Shown here: piece after piece, positions 14,902-17,068 of the stretch | Numbering within the stretch: the stretch's first letter is position 1 | Layout: the number at the start of each line of letters is the position of its first letter | Assembly: GCA_007133995.1 (NCBI GenBank) | Contig: SLLP01000025.1 | Span: 1-17,068 of the forward strand | Reading direction: 5' to 3' | DNA: 17,068 nt | Source of the DNA: Balneolales bacterium | GTDB taxonomy: Bacteria > Bacteroidota > Rhodothermia > Balneolales > Natronogracilivirgulaceae | Made by a program: the position numbers and the translations under genes | The notes under the pieces: model-generated | Database searches by the model: none | Told to the model about the DNA's origin: nothing | What the model saw: the letters and a program-made list of their open reading frames with translations, nothing else

Positions 14902-16785
14902 TCAATTGTTGAGATAAATCATAAGAACTGAAATGTCGCTTGCTGATACGCCACTTATGCGGCTAGCCTGTCCGATGGTTTCGGGCTTAACTTTTAAAAG
15001 TTTTTGCCGACCCTCGCTGGAAAGGCTTTGAAGGTTGTTGTAGTTCAGTTTATCAGGAATCCGCATGTTCTCTTTTTCGTGAATCTGACGGACCATTTCG
15101 TGTTCTTTTTCAATATAGCCTTCGTATTTAAGCTGTACTTCTACCTGATCAATTACAAGTTCATCTTCCGTGACTTCTGAAATATTCTTTTTGAGAACCG
15201 GATCATGATTTATCAGGTCGGATAAGGATATATGCGGACGGATAATAAGTTTTGAAATCTTGATCTTTTGCTTGAGCAGAGATTGATTTGTTGTTTTCAG
15301 AAACGAATTGAAAGTATCTGGGCGGGCACTGTAATCAGAAAGTAATGCTGAAAGCTTGTCTATTTCCTTTTTTTTCGTTTGAAGTCGGTTAAAACGCTCT
15401 TCGGTAGCCAGACCAATATGATAACCAAGAGGTGTCAGGCGAAGATCTGCATTATCCTGACGAAGAAGAATCCGGTGTTCAGCACGGGAGGTAAACATAC
15501 GATAGGGCTCCTCTGTACCTTTATTTACAAGGTCATCAATAAGAACACCAATGTAGGCTTCAGAGCGCTGTAGTACCACCGCTTTGTTTCCCTGAACTTT
15601 CCTTGCAGCATTGATTCCCGCCATGAGTCCCTGACTTGCAGCTTCCTCATATCCGGTTGTCCCATTTATTTGGCCGGCAAAAAACAGACCCTCAATCAGC
15701 TTTGTTTCCATACTGCGCTTGATCTGATGGGGTGGAAAGTAGTCATACTCAATGGCGTAGCCAGGACGTATCATCACAACATTTTCAAAACCGGGAATAG
15801 TGCGAAGCGCAGTGTACTGAGTGTCCTCGGGCAAACTTGTGGAGAATCCATTGAGATACATCTCGTAGGTGTTGCGTCCTTCAGGTTCCAGAAAAAGTTG
15901 GTGGCGGTCCCTGTCGGCAAAGCGATTAATTTTATCTTCAATGGAAGGGCAATACCGGGGCCCGGTGGAGGTAATCCGACCGTTAAACATAGGGCTGCGA
16001 CTGAAGCCAGTGCGAAGAACATCATGTACTTCAGGTGCAGTGTAGGCAATCCAACACGTAAGTTGCTTATCTTTAGACGGTAAGGTATCTGTGAGAAAAG
16101 AGAAAGGAGTAGGTTTTTCGTCTCCAAACTGTACTTCCAGCTGTTCATAATCGATTGTCCGGCCGTCGAGTCTTGGTGGCGTTCCCGTCTTCAGGCGACC
16201 GGATTCAAAACCAAGCTTTTCCAAACTTGAGGTGATTCCAATGGACGCTCGTTCACCGGAGCGGCCTCCGCCATAATTTTTTTCCCCTATATGAATCAGA
16301 CCGTTAAGAAAGGTCCCATTGGTCAATACAACGGATTTGGAGTAGATGATCTGACCGCTTTGTGTTTCAATGCCAATTACCCGTTTATTATTAGTTACAA
16401 TGTTGGTAACACTGTCCTGACGCAAGAACAATTCAGGTATTTGTTCCAGATTCTCTCTGACATGTTGTGCATAAAGCATTCGATCGCTTTGGGCACGCGG
16501 ACTCCACATGGCCGGACCCTTGCTTCTGTTAAGCATCCGGAATTGCACGCCGGATGAGTCGGCTACCTTTCCCATGATTCCTCCCATTGCATCTATTTCC
16601 CGCACTAACTGACCCTTGGCGACACCACCAATAGCCGGATTACATGACATTTGTGCAATACCATTTATATTCATTGTTATCAGCAACGTATGGCATCCCA
16701 TACGGGCAGCGGCCCCTGCAGCTTCACTACCGGCATGGCCTCCGCCGACAACAATTACATCGTACTTGGGGTGTAAATTTTTCAT
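14902..16785 (-). CDS. mnmG: tRNA uridine-5-carboxymethylaminomethyl modification enzyme, FAD-binding subunit
   Basis: MnmG (GidA) works with the GTPase MnmE to place a carboxymethylaminomethyl group on wobble U34 of certain tRNAs, using FAD, NADH and a methylene-tetrahydrofolate carbon. From ATG 16785 (MKNLHPKYDVIVVGGGHAGS) it has 627 residues (629 in E. coli). Seen: FAD dinucleotide loop GGGHAGSEAA (14-23), SCNPAIGGVAKGQ (47-59), GGGRSGERAS, the family signatures GPRYCPSIEDKINRF and RPGYAIEYDY, and GQINGTTGYEEAA. The C-terminal helical domain, which contacts MnmE and tRNA, is complete (ISRISGVSAS-like end, ASRISGVSASDISVLMIYL). A GTG/ATG extension back to 16851 is possible in frame but does not look like the family, so it was not used. 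mnmE is not in the window. rsmG follows on the same strand. Confidence 0.97.
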   Translation of the reverse strand: MKNLHPKYDVIVVGGGHAGSEAAGAAARMGCHTLLITMNINGIAQMSCNPAIGGVAKGQLVREIDAMGGIMGKVADSSGVQFRMLNRSKGPAMWSPRAQSDRMLYAQHVRENLEQIPELFLRQDSVTNIVTNNKRVIGIETQSGQIIYSKSVVLTNGTFLNGLIHIGEKNYGGGRSGERASIGITSSLEKLGFESGRLKTGTPPRLDGRTIDYEQLEVQFGDEKPTPFSFLTDTLPSKDKQLTCWIAYTAPEVHDVLRTGFSRSPMFNGRITSTGPRYCPSIEDKINRFADRDRHQLFLEPEGRNTYEMYLNGFSTSLPEDTQYTALRTIPGFENVVMIRPGYAIEYDYFPPHQIKRSMETKLIEGLFFAGQINGTTGYEEAASQGLMAGINAARKVQGNKAVVLQRSEAYIGVLIDDLVNKGTEEPYRMFTSRAEHRILLRQDNADLRLTPLGYHIGLATEERFNRLQTKKKEIDKLSALLSDYSARPDTFNSFLKTTNQSLLKQKIKISKLIIRPHISLSDLINHDPVLKKNISEVTEDELVIDQVEVQLKYEGYIEKEHEMVRQIHEKENMRIPDKLNYNNLQSLSSEGRQKLLKVKPETIGQASRISGVSASDISVLMIYLNN

Positions 16786-16877
16786 AGTCAAAAGAAGGGA
16801 TGCATGAATGATGTTAATGTAGCTTTTACCACCGGCACTGCAATAACACAAATCAGGAGCAAGGTAGTATGTACTTT

Positions 16878-16905
16878 ACTATAGAAGTTTCCGGAGTCTA
16901 TCCAA
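16878..16905 (-). promoter_or_regulatory. Candidate promoter of mnmG
   Basis: On the minus strand, TTGGAT (16905-16900) and TATAGT (16883-16878) are separated by 16 nt. They lie 93 nt upstream of the mnmG ATG and after the tRNA terminator, where a promoter is needed. The elements fit the general sigma-70 pattern better than the Bacteroidota TAnnTTTG pattern, so this is weak. Confidence 0.3.
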
Positions 16906-16945
16906 TGACCGGGGCTATCTTCAGAAATGTTTAGAGTCAGAAAAC

Positions 16946-16987
16946 AAAAAAAGCGTAACCAATTGCAGGACAATTGACTACGCTTTT
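16946..16987 (-). terminator. Intrinsic terminator of tRNA-Asp
   Basis: On the minus strand, AAAAGCGTA-GT-CAATTG pairs with CAATTG-GT-TACGCTTTT across a 5-nt loop (TCCTG). The central GT/GT can form wobble pairs, giving a stem of about 17 bp. The 3' side runs into seven Ts (16952 down to 16946). It begins 1 nt past the tRNA discriminator base. Confidence 0.9.
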
Positions 16988-16988
16988 G

Positions 16989-17062
16989 CGATCCGGATGG
17001 GACTCGAACCCACGACCTCCTGCGTGACAGGCAGGCGTTCTAACCAACTGAACTACCGGACC
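16989..17062 (-). tRNA. tRNA-Asp (anticodon GTC)
   Basis: Read on the minus strand, the 74-nt cloverleaf has acceptor GGTCCGG paired with CCGGATC (one G-T pair) and D-arm TAGTTCAGTTGGTTAGA. The anticodon arm CCTGC-CTGTCAC-GCAGG has GTC centred in the loop, and the T-arm contains GGGTTCGAGTCCC. The discriminator is G, as expected for Asp. CCA is not encoded; CAA follows. Its promoter lies beyond the right edge. Confidence 0.97.
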
Positions 17063-17068
17063 AAGGAC

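Noticed and set aside
16786..16851. Upstream extension of mnmG
   Set aside because: The 22 extra residues (starting MCYCSAGG) are not family-like. MKNLHPKYDVIVVGGG is the standard N-terminus.

Overview
The window is a stretch of bacterial housekeeping chromosome. It probably comes from the Bacteroidota/Balneolota/Rhodothermota group, with a Balneola-like lineage as my best guess. Four things point there. Almost no start codon has a Shine-Dalgarno sequence. The promoter of the ribosomal protein operon matches the Bacteroidota consensus (TTTG, 20 nt, TAnnTTTG). The order rpmB-rpmG-DUF4295 is characteristic of that group. UvrB, GyrB and MnmG are complete and of usual length. I see no transposase, phage gene, CRISPR array or toxin-antitoxin pair.

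Layout, left to right. Positions 1-994 (-) hold the N-terminal part of an exported S9-family peptidase that runs off the left edge. Positions 1129-2262 (-) encode an enteric-type fused chorismate mutase/prephenate dehydrogenase (TyrA). Diverging from it are uvrB (2486-4534, +) and a PmtA-like methyltransferase (4606-5169, +). Converging on these is a tightly packed minus-strand set, yqeY-cvpA-tyrS (7424 down to 5199), with overlapping or abutting ends. Upstream of that set, behind a good intrinsic terminator, is rpmB-rpmG-DUF4295 (8197 down to 7591).

A 315-nt divergent control region (8198-8512) carries the rpmB promoter and a strong palindrome. It leads into gyrB (8513-10435) and gyrA (10473-13076), which encode both gyrase subunits. 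A convergent WYL-domain regulator (13107-14042, -) follows. Then come rsmG and mnmG (both -), the usual origin-linked pair of RNA-modification genes. The right edge has tRNA-Asp(GTC) with its own terminator.

The most notable non-coding signals are two exact 16-bp parS sites (TGTTTCACGTGAAACA) 169 bp apart. One lies in the mnmG-rsmG gap and the other lies inside the first codons of rsmG. With gyrBA, rsmG and mnmG nearby, they suggest that this part of the chromosome is a ParB-loading, origin-proximal region, although dnaA, dnaN, parA and parB are not in view. I found no convincing novel multi-gene system. The points most worth checking are the parS pair, the palindrome with competing hairpins upstream of gyrB, the small ribosome-linked DUF4295 protein, the altered WYL motif and the enteric-type TyrA.
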